Assembly: GCA_003611875.1 (NCBI GenBank)
Contig: RAYY01000001.1
Location: forward strand, 350,849 to 414,848
Direction: 5' to 3'
DNA length: 64,000 nucleotides
Source of the DNA: a bacterium D16-56
GTDB lineage: Bacteria > Bacillota > Clostridia > Lachnospirales > Lachnospiraceae
The notes under the pieces were generated by a model. That model was given only the letters and a program-made list of their open reading frames with translations. It had not been told where the DNA came from and ran no database searches. Position numbers and translations under genes: made by a program. Below, piece by piece: positions 49,435 to 57,760 of the stretch. Numbering within the stretch: the stretch's first letter is position 1; the number at the start of each line of letters is the position of its first letter.

Positions 49435-50760
49435 TTATTGGCTGTTAGCAAAAGCTGCGTCAATCTTATCAAGAGCCTGTGCCGGCTGATAGGTTCCCTG
49501 AAGCACACCAAATATACCATCATACAATGCTTCCTGAACTGCGGAAGATACCGTAAGGTCTGGCGCTGCCTCCGGGCTTTCCCAGCCGTTTGCAAGAGCT
49601 TCAATCATAGCATTCATAGAATATTGGCTGTCAGAAGCTGCCACTCCTTCATAGCTTGTAGCCGGGAAAATAGAGCCTTCATAGGAAATCTTTGCCGCAT
49701 CTTCTCCGTAATAGAATTTCAAAAATTCATATACGCCTTCTTTCAAATTCTCATTATCAGCAATGGCCGCGCTGACACCAATCGGCGCTGACGGAACCTT
49801 CATCACAACCTCCTGCTTGCTCTGTGTATCCGTAAATCTTGGTCCCCACCAGAATCCAATCTTATCCCCAATATTCTCGTCAAATTCCGCACAATCCCAC
49901 TGTCCGGTTCCAAACATTGCTGCCTTTCCCTCATTGAATAACTGCTTAGCGTCAAAATACTCGATCGTAGCCATATTCTCCGGGAATGCACCTGCATCCT
50001 TCAAGCCCTGAAGCTTCTCAAAGCAGGTTGTAAGCTCTTTATTATTGAATTTATCGGTGCCGCTTAAAATATTTTCAATGTTATCTTCCCATCCGTACCT
50101 TGCAAGGAACTCATTGAACTCCCACATTGCAAACGCACTGTTCTTGCTTCCGATTGCAAGCGGTGTAACGCCACTGTCCTTTAACATTTTAATCATCTCA
50201 ATAAAATCTTCGTAGGTTGTCTCGTCTGTCGGATATGCAATCCCTGCTTTGTCAAACAGCTCTTTGTTATAGAAAATACCCTGTACATTACATTGATACG
50301 GAAGCCCAAACTGTCCATTGTCATCCTTAAATGCTGCTTCCATGCCGCCAAGAGCTGTTTTGACATCTGGATTTGCATCAAGAAATTCTGTCAGATCCAT
50401 CAAAACACCTGCCTCACTGTACTCGGCAGCCTCTGAACCCTCAATCCAGAAAATCTGAGGTAAGGTTCCGTCTTCCGCTTTCAGCTTCATATTCTTTGAA
50501 TGAGTCTCTGTATCCGCCGCCTCAAATTTAACGATATATTTTCCGTCATTTGCTTTATTAAAGGCTTCAACAATATTATTCGTAACCGTTTCCTGTTCTG
50601 CCGGATTCGATACATGGATCCCGAATTTAATAACGGTTGCACCGCTTTCATCCGTCTCGGCTTCTCCTGATCCCCCTCCCTGGCAGCCTGTCATCAGGCT
50701 AAGCGTCATTGCTCCGATCGTTACTGCTGACAGTAAGCTTTTGAAACTTTTGTTCTTCAT
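49435..50760 (-). CDS. Sugar-binding lipoprotein of the ABC importer
   Basis: Family-1 solute-binding protein of 441 residues. The signal and lipobox are LLSAVTIGAMTLSLMTGCQG; the binding domain follows (IKFGIHVSNPAEQETVTNNI, FWIEGSEAAEYSEAG, GLPYQCNVQGIFYNKELF, AAMFGTGQWDCAEFDENIG). AAGGAGAGG precedes ATG 50760; a longer frame reaching 50910 is in the leader. It is the first gene after a long leader controlled by LacI-type operators. Given GH32 and GH172, the ligand is probably a fructose oligomer. Confidence 0.94.
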   Translation of the reverse strand: MKNKSFKSLLSAVTIGAMTLSLMTGCQGGGSGEAETDESGATVIKFGIHVSNPAEQETVTNNIVEAFNKANDGKYIVKFEAADTETHSKNMKLKAEDGTLPQIFWIEGSEAAEYSEAGVLMDLTEFLDANPDVKTALGGMEAAFKDDNGQFGLPYQCNVQGIFYNKELFDKAGIAYPTDETTYEDFIEMIKMLKDSGVTPLAIGSKNSAFAMWEFNEFLARYGWEDNIENILSGTDKFNNKELTTCFEKLQGLKDAGAFPENMATIEYFDAKQLFNEGKAAMFGTGQWDCAEFDENIGDKIGFWWGPRFTDTQSKQEVVMKVPSAPIGVSAAIADNENLKEGVYEFLKFYYGEDAAKISYEGSIFPATSYEGVAASDSQYSMNAMIEALANGWESPEAAPDLTVSSAVQEALYDGIFGVLQGTYQPAQALDKIDAAFANSQ

Positions 50761-51171
50761 AATTCCTCTCCTTCTTTTCCTTATATAGTTTTTGTTACGA
50801 AACCCGTTCCATGTTTTAAAAAAGTTTTTAAGCTTCACCCTCTGTAGAAATCCGTTCCACAAAGGGAAAAATTTTGGTTCTGGCTTTTCCGGGTTAGGGC
50901 GTTGGAACACTTATAATACCCTCTCGGAATCCCATTATAAACCATATTCGGCGCAAGGTCTGCCACACTGCGCATTTTTTCTCAAAATTCGTTCCGTTCT
51001 GGACATATTTACTTTTCAATGTTCATCCAGCCGATAAACTCTGACCGGCAGACTCACGATTCCGAAAGCCTATATTTTGTTAGTTGCTTAATACCCTGTC
51101 TGTACACCATCAATTCCCCTTGAAAAAAGTCATCGCCTCATCAATTACATCATAAACATTCCCCCTTATTA

Positions 51172-51185
51172 TGGAACGCGTTCCA
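51172..51185. promoter_or_regulatory. Perfect LacI-type operator, distal copy
   Basis: TGGAACGCGTTCCA, a perfect 14-base palindrome. Its centre is exactly 50 bases from the second copy, close to five helical turns, so a tetrameric repressor could bind both on one face. Confidence 0.85.
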
Positions 51186-51220
51186 CAACTGTGTTTAAAA
51201 ATGGCTGTGGCCAGCTCTTG

Positions 51221-51236
51221 ATGGAACGCGTTCCAT
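51221..51236. promoter_or_regulatory. Perfect LacI-type operator, proximal copy
   Basis: ATGGAACGCGTTCCAT, a perfect 16-base palindrome just downstream of the -10 box, overlapping the predicted transcription start. The adjacent LacI gene is the obvious repressor. Confidence 0.87.
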
Positions 51237-51247
51237 ATATTACAAGT

Positions 51248-51275
51248 ATTATACCATCTATATGAGATTTGTCAA
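51248..51275 (-). promoter_or_regulatory. Promoter of the sugar operon
   Basis: Minus strand TTGACA (51270-51275), 16 bases, TATAAT (51248-51253): both boxes are consensus. Start near 51241. Confidence 0.85.
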
Positions 51276-51393
51276 TTTTTTTTAATCCACAAAATTATAT
51301 CTGTGAATTATCACCAATTCCTCAAACAAAAATTTAGTAATTATGCAATAACTCCCCTACACAATAAAACTGAGAGGAATCCTCCCTGACAGA

Positions 51394-52377
51394 TTAAGTA
51401 ATTGTCGTGTTCCCCTTCCTCAGCGTCACCTCCAGCATAATCTGCTTGTTTTTATACTTTACTCCCTTAATCAAATCATTTAATAAACGGACCGATTCTT
51501 CCGCAAGCTTTTCAATTGGCTGTACAACCGCTGTCATTTGCGGTTCTACGAGCTCTGTAATAAAAGTTCCGTCATATGCTACGATTTTAACATCACGGGG
51601 CACCTTGCGGTGATTTCGTATCGCTTCATTCATACATTCAATGGCCATTCGGTCTACCGCAAACACCCCATCAAAATCCATACCTTTTACAGATATCTCA
51701 TGGATTACCTGACGATAATATTCGGAATCAAAACGGTTCCATTCTAATTCATACGTCAATGTCTCTATATTATTTTTTTTCATGATACGATCAAATTCAA
51801 AATGTCTCTCATGATACGGAGATTCGACAACAATGGATCCTTTAAAATGCAAAATTTTTTTACATCCATTTTGGATCAATGTGTCGGCGGCTAATCTTCC
51901 GCCCTCTTTGTGGTTGACCGCCACTACAGGGATATTTTCTCCTATATAACGATCCAACGCCACTATAGGTTTCCGTATTTTTTTATATTCTTCCACATTA
52001 AGAGAATGAACCCCCGTTATAACTCCATCGACAATATGGCGGTTCAGCATATCTAAATATTCTAATTCCGCATTGTCTGCTTTTTTCGTGTTGCAAAGCA
52101 TCATTTTGTATCCGATTTTATACAGCTCCGCTTCTGCATAATTCACAAATTCCGAAAAAAAAGGGTGAGAGACATTGGGAACAAGTACAGCAATAATTCC
52201 CGTTCTTTTGTGGTAAAGATTTCTGGCCAACTCATTTGGAGTATAATTTAGTTCCCTCATGGCAATCTCTATTTTTTTTCTGGTGTCATCTGCAACATAT
52301 CCGCTGTCATTTAACATTCTGGAAACTGTCCCGACTCCAACGCCTGCTTTTTTTGCTACATCTTTAATTCCTGCCAC
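51394..52377 (-). CDS. LacI-family repressor of the fructan locus
   Basis: 327-residue regulator. Helix-turn-helix: AGIKDVAKKAGVGVGTVSRM; hinge: YTPNELARNLYHKRTGIIAV; the ligand domain continues with VPNVSHPFFSEFVNYAEAEL and ends PIEKLAEESVRLLNDLIKG. The start is GTG (52377) with AAGGAG eight bases upstream. It lies upstream of and in the same direction as the sugar operon; the twin perfect TGGAACGCGTTCCA operators stand between them. The inducer is likely a fructose derivative. The leader before it is AT-rich; the promoter is not clear. Confidence 0.93.
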   Translation of the reverse strand: MAGIKDVAKKAGVGVGTVSRMLNDSGYVADDTRKKIEIAMRELNYTPNELARNLYHKRTGIIAVLVPNVSHPFFSEFVNYAEAELYKIGYKMMLCNTKKADNAELEYLDMLNRHIVDGVITGVHSLNVEEYKKIRKPIVALDRYIGENIPVVAVNHKEGGRLAADTLIQNGCKKILHFKGSIVVESPYHERHFEFDRIMKKNNIETLTYELEWNRFDSEYYRQVIHEISVKGMDFDGVFAVDRMAIECMNEAIRNHRKVPRDVKIVAYDGTFITELVEPQMTAVVQPIEKLAEESVRLLNDLIKGVKYKNKQIMLEVTLRKGNTTIT

Positions 52378-52450
52378 TCAACTCATCTCCTTATTATATA
52401 ATTAATTACTCAAATTTCCCACACCATTTGGCGTGTTAAACCTGGAAAAA

Positions 52451-52849
52451 TCAATACCTTAATCCGTAAAAAGACACAAACCGCTTGCCTATGGTATACA
52501 TACTCCTGTGGCATCCGGCCCTTGTGCGCAGATCAACCTTGGATCCTAAACGAGTATCGTCATCGATATGCAGGTAATCCGGCTTCAGCAGCTCCTGTTT
52601 GTGTGCTTTCTCCATGTATGGTTCGCCACGTTTACGGCATAGCCTGCATTCATACCCTAAAGGGCACCCCTTAATGCATGCTCCTTCGGAGCGGGGACAC
52701 TTTGTGCCACAAGGTATAGGTTCCGGCACAGCAGGGTCCGCACAGGCTTCCACTTCATTAAAAAGAGACATCTGCTCCTTCAGGAGCCGGACCTGCTGTT
52801 CCAGTCCATTGATAGGATCCTCATACTGCTGTTTGATCTTTGACATCAT
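52451..52849 (-). CDS. Cysteine-rich hypothetical protein
   Basis: 131-132 residues. It begins with a coiled-coil-like stretch (SKIKQQYEDPINGLEQQVRL), followed by a cluster of eight Cys in about 33 residues (CGTKCPRSEGAC, CPLGYECRLCRKRG), which suggests a metal-binding knuckle. AAAGGA lies seven bases before the first of two consecutive ATGs (52849/52846). I do not recognise a family. It lies at the edge of a decayed mobile-element region and may be an accessory protein of such an element. Confidence 0.55.
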   Translation of the reverse strand: MMSKIKQQYEDPINGLEQQVRLLKEQMSLFNEVEACADPAVPEPIPCGTKCPRSEGACIKGCPLGYECRLCRKRGEPYMEKAHKQELLKPDYLHIDDDTRLGSKVDLRTRAGCHRSMYTIGKRFVSFYGLRY

Positions 52850-52879
52850 GGGAAAATCCTTTCGTTCCGATAGACACAT

Positions 52880-53187
52880 TATACCATTGATATGCCGTTT
52901 TTCCCAGTATTTACTGTATTTTTATTTCACTTCAGGCGGCCCAAGTATTTCCTGTACAGGGCAGTTTAGGCGTAGGCGCCTCTGATCCTGATATCGCCAT
53001 CGAAAGCAGGGGTAAACCAGCTTGTTTGCCATGCAATAAAATTCTTCCTTGTTCTTGATAAATAGCCGTATTTATAATGACATCATATAAAATCTCTCCT
53101 TTCTAAAATTGAACATATATTCAGCATTGTTCATTAAAAAAGGAATTAGTCCAAAGACCAATTCCCTACAAATACATTTTTGATAAT
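52880..53187. other. Region without recognisable gene
   Basis: About 300 bases. On the minus strand short frames break repeatedly. A small hairpin GGAATTAGTC ... GACCAATTCC lies near 53140-53163. It appears to be degraded mobile-element or accessory DNA. Confidence 0.5.
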
Positions 53188-53840
53188 TTATGAAGAATTA
53201 TAACCGCCCATTCCTTTATAATGATGCATAATCTGCATCAAACCATCCGCAAAAAATTGCTCTAAAAAAAGGGGCGTATGTTCCGCCTCGGGGGACAGCA
53301 ACACAATAGAAGGTGTTAAACGGTTCCAGCGGCGCCGCACATCGTATATCGCAGCGTGGCCGGCGCGGAGACCCACAGATTATCATAGACGATATTGCCG
53401 TCATAGGAAAGGGCGCAGCAGACCCCATGCTCCGGCGTGTCCATGCCCACACTGCCCCAGCCGTGCTATGAAAGTTCGGTTCTCACATACTGGGCCATGA
53501 CCTTTTCCTCTTGCACTTCATTCTGTGAAAGCGCTTCCTGAACAGGCGGATAGCCGGAATGGACGGCAGAGACGTCCCCATGGAACTGCAGCTCGGCAAC
53601 TGGAATCCAGCGTTTTATGATACCGGGCGCAGCTGGAGGTTGTTTTCATATCCGGGTGGAAGTCCAGGTTTGTGATGCTTACCGCAGCCAATGTCAGCGT
53701 ATCGCCTGCGCTGCCGTCTACCTTATATGGCCGCGGCCTGCCGTCCAGGAACAGGAGAACGCCAATGGTATCCAGCTTGCCGGTGACGGAATACTGATAT
53801 GCAAGCTGAACGAGCCGTCCGCCGCCTGAAAGGTGAGCCG
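53188..53840 (-). pseudogene. Degraded gene of unknown function, several frameshifts
   Basis: Minus strand coding character persists across changing frames: RLVQLAYQYSVTGKLDTIG and LLFLDGRPRPYKV right after the stop of the next gene, then GYPPVQEALSQNEVQEEKV, then VCCALSYDGNIVYDNLWVSA with an in-frame stop before it. Base composition is GC-richer than its right neighbours. I cannot identify the original protein. It may be two fused remnants. Confidence 0.6.
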
Positions 53841-54743
53841 TCAGACCAGAATATCCAACCGTTTATAATCTGCGATCCTCTTCCGCACCTCCTCCCAGTT
53901 GAAGCGGCCGCAGACAAATTCATAGTCACTCCAAATACGCTGGAGCTCTGCTTTGATCTGAGGGACATCCTCCAGCCTGTCCGCGCCGGAGCGGACATAG
54001 TAGTCGGGCAGCAGGGCGCAGCCCACGATACCGCTCTCGGCCTCGGGCAGCTCCTCCGCACCCTGGCTCAGGGCGGCCAGCAGCCGCAGGTGGCTGTCAA
54101 TATAGCCGTTCAGCTCCTGTTCCACTCCAAACAGGCCGTTCAGGTCGAACAGCTGGAAGGGTGCCCTGTCTGGGACCTCAATCTCGCCGCTGTAATAGAC
54201 TGACTTACCGTTAAGCTCATAGAGAGCGTCGCACATATCCATTAGGCGCTGGTAGGCCTCTTGAGAGGGTAAGGTCTGAAGGGAGTGAAACATCAGATCT
54301 ACTGCCCAATCCAGTCGGCCCAACACCTCACTGCCCGGCAGCCTGGCCAGCCGCTCCCCCAGCCGCACCAGCCGGGCAATGGACAGCAGACCCCACACCC
54401 GAACCTGGGGGTCACTCAGCATTGCCGCCCTGGCCTCAATTTCGGCGGGAACGGCATTGTAGAACAGTCCGTCCTCATCCTCCAGTCGTCCAATGCGGTC
54501 GGAGCAATCGTCCATAATTTTCTCTCCCACCTCATCATAGACATTGTCGTCAGCACTGTAAATCGTGTCTGCCCGGTGAAGCCACAGCTGAGCCTTATAC
54601 AGGTCGCCCGCATCCATAGCGGTCACACCCAACTCGTAATAGGTCCTGGACACCCCAGCCCAGTCCTTTTTTCTCTGGAGGTCAGCCAGTCGCTTCTCCG
54701 GGGCTTTGACTTCTTTTTTTTCCAATCCAAACATGAAGATCAC
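53841..54743 (-). CDS. Hypothetical helical (TPR-like) protein
   Basis: 300 residues. The N-terminal half is helical with TPR-like units (VSRTYYELGVTAMDAGDLYK, AQLWLHRADTIYSADDNVYD), followed by a Leu-rich domain (WGLLSIARLVRLGERLARL). No signal peptide or membrane segment. It is clearly GC-richer than the DNA to its right. The gene is followed by a degraded coding stretch. I do not know a named family; an immunity protein or toxin-associated chaperone is a guess. AGGAGGT precedes the start region; M4 is an alternative start. Confidence 0.65.
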   Translation of the reverse strand: MIFMFGLEKKEVKAPEKRLADLQRKKDWAGVSRTYYELGVTAMDAGDLYKAQLWLHRADTIYSADDNVYDEVGEKIMDDCSDRIGRLEDEDGLFYNAVPAEIEARAAMLSDPQVRVWGLLSIARLVRLGERLARLPGSEVLGRLDWAVDLMFHSLQTLPSQEAYQRLMDMCDALYELNGKSVYYSGEIEVPDRAPFQLFDLNGLFGVEQELNGYIDSHLRLLAALSQGAEELPEAESGIVGCALLPDYYVRSGADRLEDVPQIKAELQRIWSDYEFVCGRFNWEEVRKRIADYKRLDILV

Positions 54744-54984
54744 CTCCTGTTGTATTTTTGTTGATGTACTCCTTTTTCAAAAAAGTGTTCCCTAATCATG
54801 CCATCTGCTATCATATCATATCACAAATATAGACAACGTTCAACCTTCCCGGACACAGGTTGCTGCTCTTTTATTGTAATAGAGGCTTTCGCAACAAACT
54901 CCGCAGGGCAATCTAAAAGGGTTTCATGCTTTGGCGGGTATCAGCCCGCCTCGGCGGTATCGGCAGTATTGATTTCAATGTACT

Positions 54985-55338
54985 CGGCAATCCGGCGGAA
55001 AATTCTTATTGGATGTATTTTCCACAGAAAAGTATAATTCATTTTTACAAACACGGACATGGGAGGTCTGCAGCAACGGAGGATTTTGGAGCAATGAGAA
55101 ATATGTGGCATTTTATGGTAATTATAAGTATTCGCCAAATGTTACTTTAGAACAGACTTCCATTATTAAAGACAGCGGCGTATTCCAGTATTATATCTGG
55201 AATACATGCTTTACAAAAGAAACTTTGATTAGTGAAGCACAGGAGGCTGGATTCAAACTTCGTGGAGTATGGGCAGATGTTGCAGGAAGTGTGTATTCTG
55301 ATAAGACATTTACGCTTGCAATGCTTTTTGAAAAGTAA
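54985..55338 (+). pseudogene. SAM methyltransferase C-terminal remnant
   Basis: The plus-strand frame reads KFLLDVFSTEKYNSF, GGFWSNEKYVAFYGNYKY, VFQYYIWNTCFTKETLISEA and GVWADVAGSVYSDKTFTLAM, the second half of a class I methyltransferase. A stop codon interrupts the frame upstream of GGKFLLD, and the N-terminal SAM-binding motif is missing, so this is a 5'-truncated remnant; an ATG at 55009 could still allow a 109-residue product. From 54744 to 54984 no gene is seen. Confidence 0.7.
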
Positions 55339-55341
55339 TTG

Positions 55342-55650
55342 CTAATAACACCATTTGTTGAATAAATAACAAAATCTGCCCGGCGGCAGAAAAGAAAAAA
55401 ACCGCTGTTCGGGCTCCAGGCCTGACATGAGCCAGTCGAACTGCTTCCAGGTGATCGGCTTCACCTCGTCCCGGCTGCGCGTCCACCGGAAACGCCCCTT
55501 TATGTTTCCGTCCAGACGCTTATACAGCAGGCACATGCCGTCTGGTTCTTTGATAAGGGTTTTGATGCGCATAAGCCATCAATGGAGCGGCGCATTTCGG
55601 TATATTCGCAGATGACGTAGAGGTTGGTTTTTATAGAGATATCACCGATC
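55342..55650 (-). pseudogene. IS66-family tnpB (Orf2) remnant
   Basis: Minus strand: ICEYTEMRRSIDGLCA in one frame, then, after loss of the middle, GMCLLYKRLDGNIKGRFRW and PITWKQFDWLMSGLEPEQ in another frame. Both are hallmarks of the IS66 Orf2 protein. A frameshift and internal deletion make it non-functional. Confidence 0.8.
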
Positions 55651-55665
55651 CTGGCCGGCCTCCGA

Positions 55666-55971
55666 TCATAAGCAGGTTTTTTCGTACAGGGAAGCGTCAA
55701 CCGGTCCGGAAAACTGGAAAGTGATTCCGTTCGCCGCTATTTCAATGCAAGGTCTGGCATTTTGCGCCGCCTGGACAGGAACGAAAGTATCTTCCTGCGG
55801 GGTTGATTTGCGGAGGGAATTCTCTGACAGAATATCCACATTGACAATCTCCTGAACCGGACGGTTATTGGGAACAGATGAAATAGAAGGTTCCGGAATT
55901 GCGCAGTACGCTTTCTTACAAAGCCTGCTGATCCAGGTATAAAAAGTGTTTGGGTTGATTTTGTTCTTCAG
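55666..55971 (-). pseudogene. IS66-family tnpA (Orf1) 3' part
   Basis: Open frame KNKINPNTFYTWISRLCKK to a stop at 55666, with the Orf1 C-terminal motif CIEIAANGITFQFSGPVD. It lacks a start: its 5' part is replaced by the GNAT gene. The matching 5' part lies at 56781-57008. The stop is just before the tnpB remnant, the normal IS66 order. Confidence 0.75.
55942..55970. repeat. 28-bp direct repeat flanking the GNAT gene, left copy
   Basis: AAAAGTGTTTGGGTTGATT, two variable bases, GTTCTTC. The same sequence recurs at 56892-56920, exactly 950 bases away, with only the two variable bases different (TT here, CC there). It encodes part of the IS66 Orf1 motif INPNTF. Confidence 0.85.
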
Positions 55972-55974
55972 GAA

Positions 55975-56787
55975 TTATTTTTCTATAACGATTGACGAAC
56001 CTTTTGATTTATCGCCATTCAGCCACTGCCATTGTTCTGACAGTTCTATTCTGCCATCACTTAAAATCTGTGGTACACTGTGACATTTCCCAATTCTTAT
56101 CTGGTCGCTCAAATTAATATGCTGATAATAAAAATCTATTTCTCCATTCAAAGCAACCGTTCCAACTATACTCCCTTTTTTTATTTCCCCGCCATAGTAA
56201 TCCGCCCATAAAATATTCTCATTTTGATGATATAAAAAAAGCGTTTGATTATCCACTTCACCATTTTCAGTATTCATCTTTGGTATAAAGCATTTTCCAT
56301 CATAAAAAATATCAGTATTAGGAACTGCTATACGTTTCTCCATTACTTCATAAGCTAACCTTGCATTTTCATTGATAAATAATTCTTCATGCTTTAAGGT
56401 TTTATATCCCCTATGCTCATAAAAACAGGCTGCCGCAAGCGAAGCATCTAAGTAAATAATGGTGTTATTAAGAGATATTTCTTTTTCAAGGCATTGCATA
56501 ATATAACTGCCATATCCCTTTTTCTGAAAATCAGAAGCAACAAACAGTCTTGATATATGATTTTCCTTGCAGCTGCCTGTTCCCACTAAGCAATCCCCCG
56601 ATAACAAAACTCTGACAAAACCATTTTCTATATCTGCGGCAATATTTTCCTTTGAATGAAGCCCGCAAAAAAAATCAACTACTGCTTGAGGATAATATAA
56701 AGAATAAATAGTGTTAATCGTGTTTTGTACCAATTGATAAATTTGTTCAATGTTTTCTTTTTTTGCTATTCTGTATTTCATTAACAC
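55975..56787 (-). CDS. GNAT acetyltransferase with C-terminal beta-rich domain
   Basis: 270 residues. Residues 1-150 are a GNAT domain (ISRLFVASDFQKKGYGSYIM is the acetyl-CoA motif A; LDASLAAACFYEHRGY is motif B). Residues 155-270 are a second domain: FIPKMNTENGEVDNQTLFLY, WADYYGGEIKKGSIVGTV, FYYQHINLSDQIRIGKC, QWQWLNGDKSKGSSIV, a family often named N-acetylglutamate synthase in Firmicutes without proof. It sits inside an IS66 tnpA, flanked by 28-base direct repeats, so it looks like a passenger gene. It is AT-rich. Confidence 0.82.
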   Translation of the reverse strand: MLMKYRIAKKENIEQIYQLVQNTINTIYSLYYPQAVVDFFCGLHSKENIAADIENGFVRVLLSGDCLVGTGSCKENHISRLFVASDFQKKGYGSYIMQCLEKEISLNNTIIYLDASLAAACFYEHRGYKTLKHEELFINENARLAYEVMEKRIAVPNTDIFYDGKCFIPKMNTENGEVDNQTLFLYHQNENILWADYYGGEIKKGSIVGTVALNGEIDFYYQHINLSDQIRIGKCHSVPQILSDGRIELSEQWQWLNGDKSKGSSIVIEK

Positions 56788-57008
56788 ACCTCCATTAGCC
56801 AGTCTTGTCCTTGCATAGCGTAACTTGTAATTTTACTGCATTGATTAAACTTTCCCGTTTGCACTTGGGGCAAAAAAGCGGACAATTTTTTAAAAGTGTT
56901 TGGGTTGATTCCGTTCTTCCTGCACCAGCCGCAGTCCGGCAGGCCGCTGCTGCGGCACTCCAATACCAACTGGTATTGTTCTTCAGGGGTTTTCTTTGCA
57001 GCATACAT
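56781..57008 (-). pseudogene. IS66-family tnpA (Orf1) 5' part
   Basis: MYAAKKTPEEQYQLVLECRS, GLPDCGWCRKNGINPNTF is the normal Orf1 N-terminus with AAGGAGGT before its ATG; after NPNTF the sequence is unrelated (KKLSAFLPQVQTGKF...). The break falls in the repeat shared with 55942-55970. Confidence 0.78.
56892..56920. repeat. 28-bp direct repeat flanking the GNAT gene, right copy
   Basis: Second copy of the repeat described at 55942-55970. The two copies bracket the GNAT gene, giving the footprint of recombination between two related IS66 copies or of insertion with duplication. Confidence 0.85.
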
Positions 57009-57103
57009 ATGGATTACCTCCTTAGGGAGATTGCAAGCCAATTTGAACAGTAAAATACTTGCACTGTAACCATTATTGCATACGGGAGTGCGGATTGGAA
57101 GCC

Positions 57104-57125
57104 ACCCTTAAGTTAAGCGCTTACG
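57104..57125. repeat. Probable IS66 terminal inverted repeat
   Basis: Read from 57125 leftward the sequence is GTAAGCGCTTAACTTAAGGG, typical of an IS66-family end, about 95 bases upstream of the Orf1 start. No clear partner was found to the left, in keeping with deletion of that end. From 57126 to 57275 no gene is seen. Confidence 0.6.
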
Positions 57126-57275
57126 TAAAATACAATATCTTCCATGCCCGGCTTTTGATTAATCATGCTGAAAATGGCAGGAAATATCTGTATGATATCT
57201 TAGTAATAAAAAAAGAAACGAGCAAGCCGCAGCAAGATGTACGGTGAAAACCCATTTCTTATTGTCAATAATAAG

Positions 57276-57760
57276 CTATTTTTTGATTCCTGTCAATCCC
57301 CAATTTTTGTTTTTCAGAATACTGCCATTGGCTTTCAGATAGTTAAATGCCGTATTCACAGCTTCCTTGCACTTGGAATCACTGCTCAATCCGGTACTCT
57401 CAATCCATCTCTGAACGCTTTCTTTTGAAACTCCTGAAAAATCTCCGTAATATACCCCGCTGCAAGTTCCGTAGTCCCTGTACACGAAAAATATACAACC
57501 AATGTTTTTGTACTCACATCTGCCTCCTGTTTCTCTGTCGAAACGAATTCAGATGGCTCTGTTTCCATTTCTATTTCCGTCTGTTCTTCTGTTTCCAACT
57601 GTTCCACCGCTGTTCCATTCTGAGACGCTTTTGACTGTTCATCTGTTTTCTGCACGGCAGACTGTATTTCCTCCTGCTTTTCAGATGCAGCAGACTGACC
57701 GCAGGCTGCCAAAGCAAAAATCATCACAAAAGAAAGCAACAGACTAACGATTTTCCTCAT
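57276..57760 (-). pseudogene. Flavodoxin-domain lipoprotein with internal deletion
   Basis: The N-terminus is a lipoprotein signal (VSLLLSFVMIFALAACGQ), a Glu/Gln/Thr-rich linker, and the flavodoxin start KTLVVYFSCTGTTELAAGYI, the FMN phosphate loop. The frame then runs out at 57386. A second frame, read to 57276, ends DFSGVSKESVQRWIESTGLS, which is the flavodoxin C-terminus. The middle of the flavodoxin (about 90-100 residues) is missing, so the gene is broken. It overlaps the end of the upstream FMN flavoprotein gene by the TAATG junction, so it was once its operon partner. Confidence 0.75.

Larger units (their letters stand above)
50761..51240 (-). promoter_or_regulatory. Long (~480 nt) leader of the sugar operon
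   Basis: Between the predicted start site near 51241 and the binding-protein ATG no credible gene is seen. It holds several degenerate half-operators containing CGTTCCA (near 50804, 50852, 50990). No riboswitch fold known to me is evident. A second weak promoter may lie near 50935, where TTATAAT occurs. Confidence 0.5.

Noticed and set aside
50761..51240. Riboswitch in the long sugar-operon leader
   Set aside because: No known aptamer core can be recognised; the repeats seen are operator half-sites.
57059..57247. 62-codon plus-strand frame
   Set aside because: It crosses the IS66 end and has no ribosome site or similarity to a known protein.
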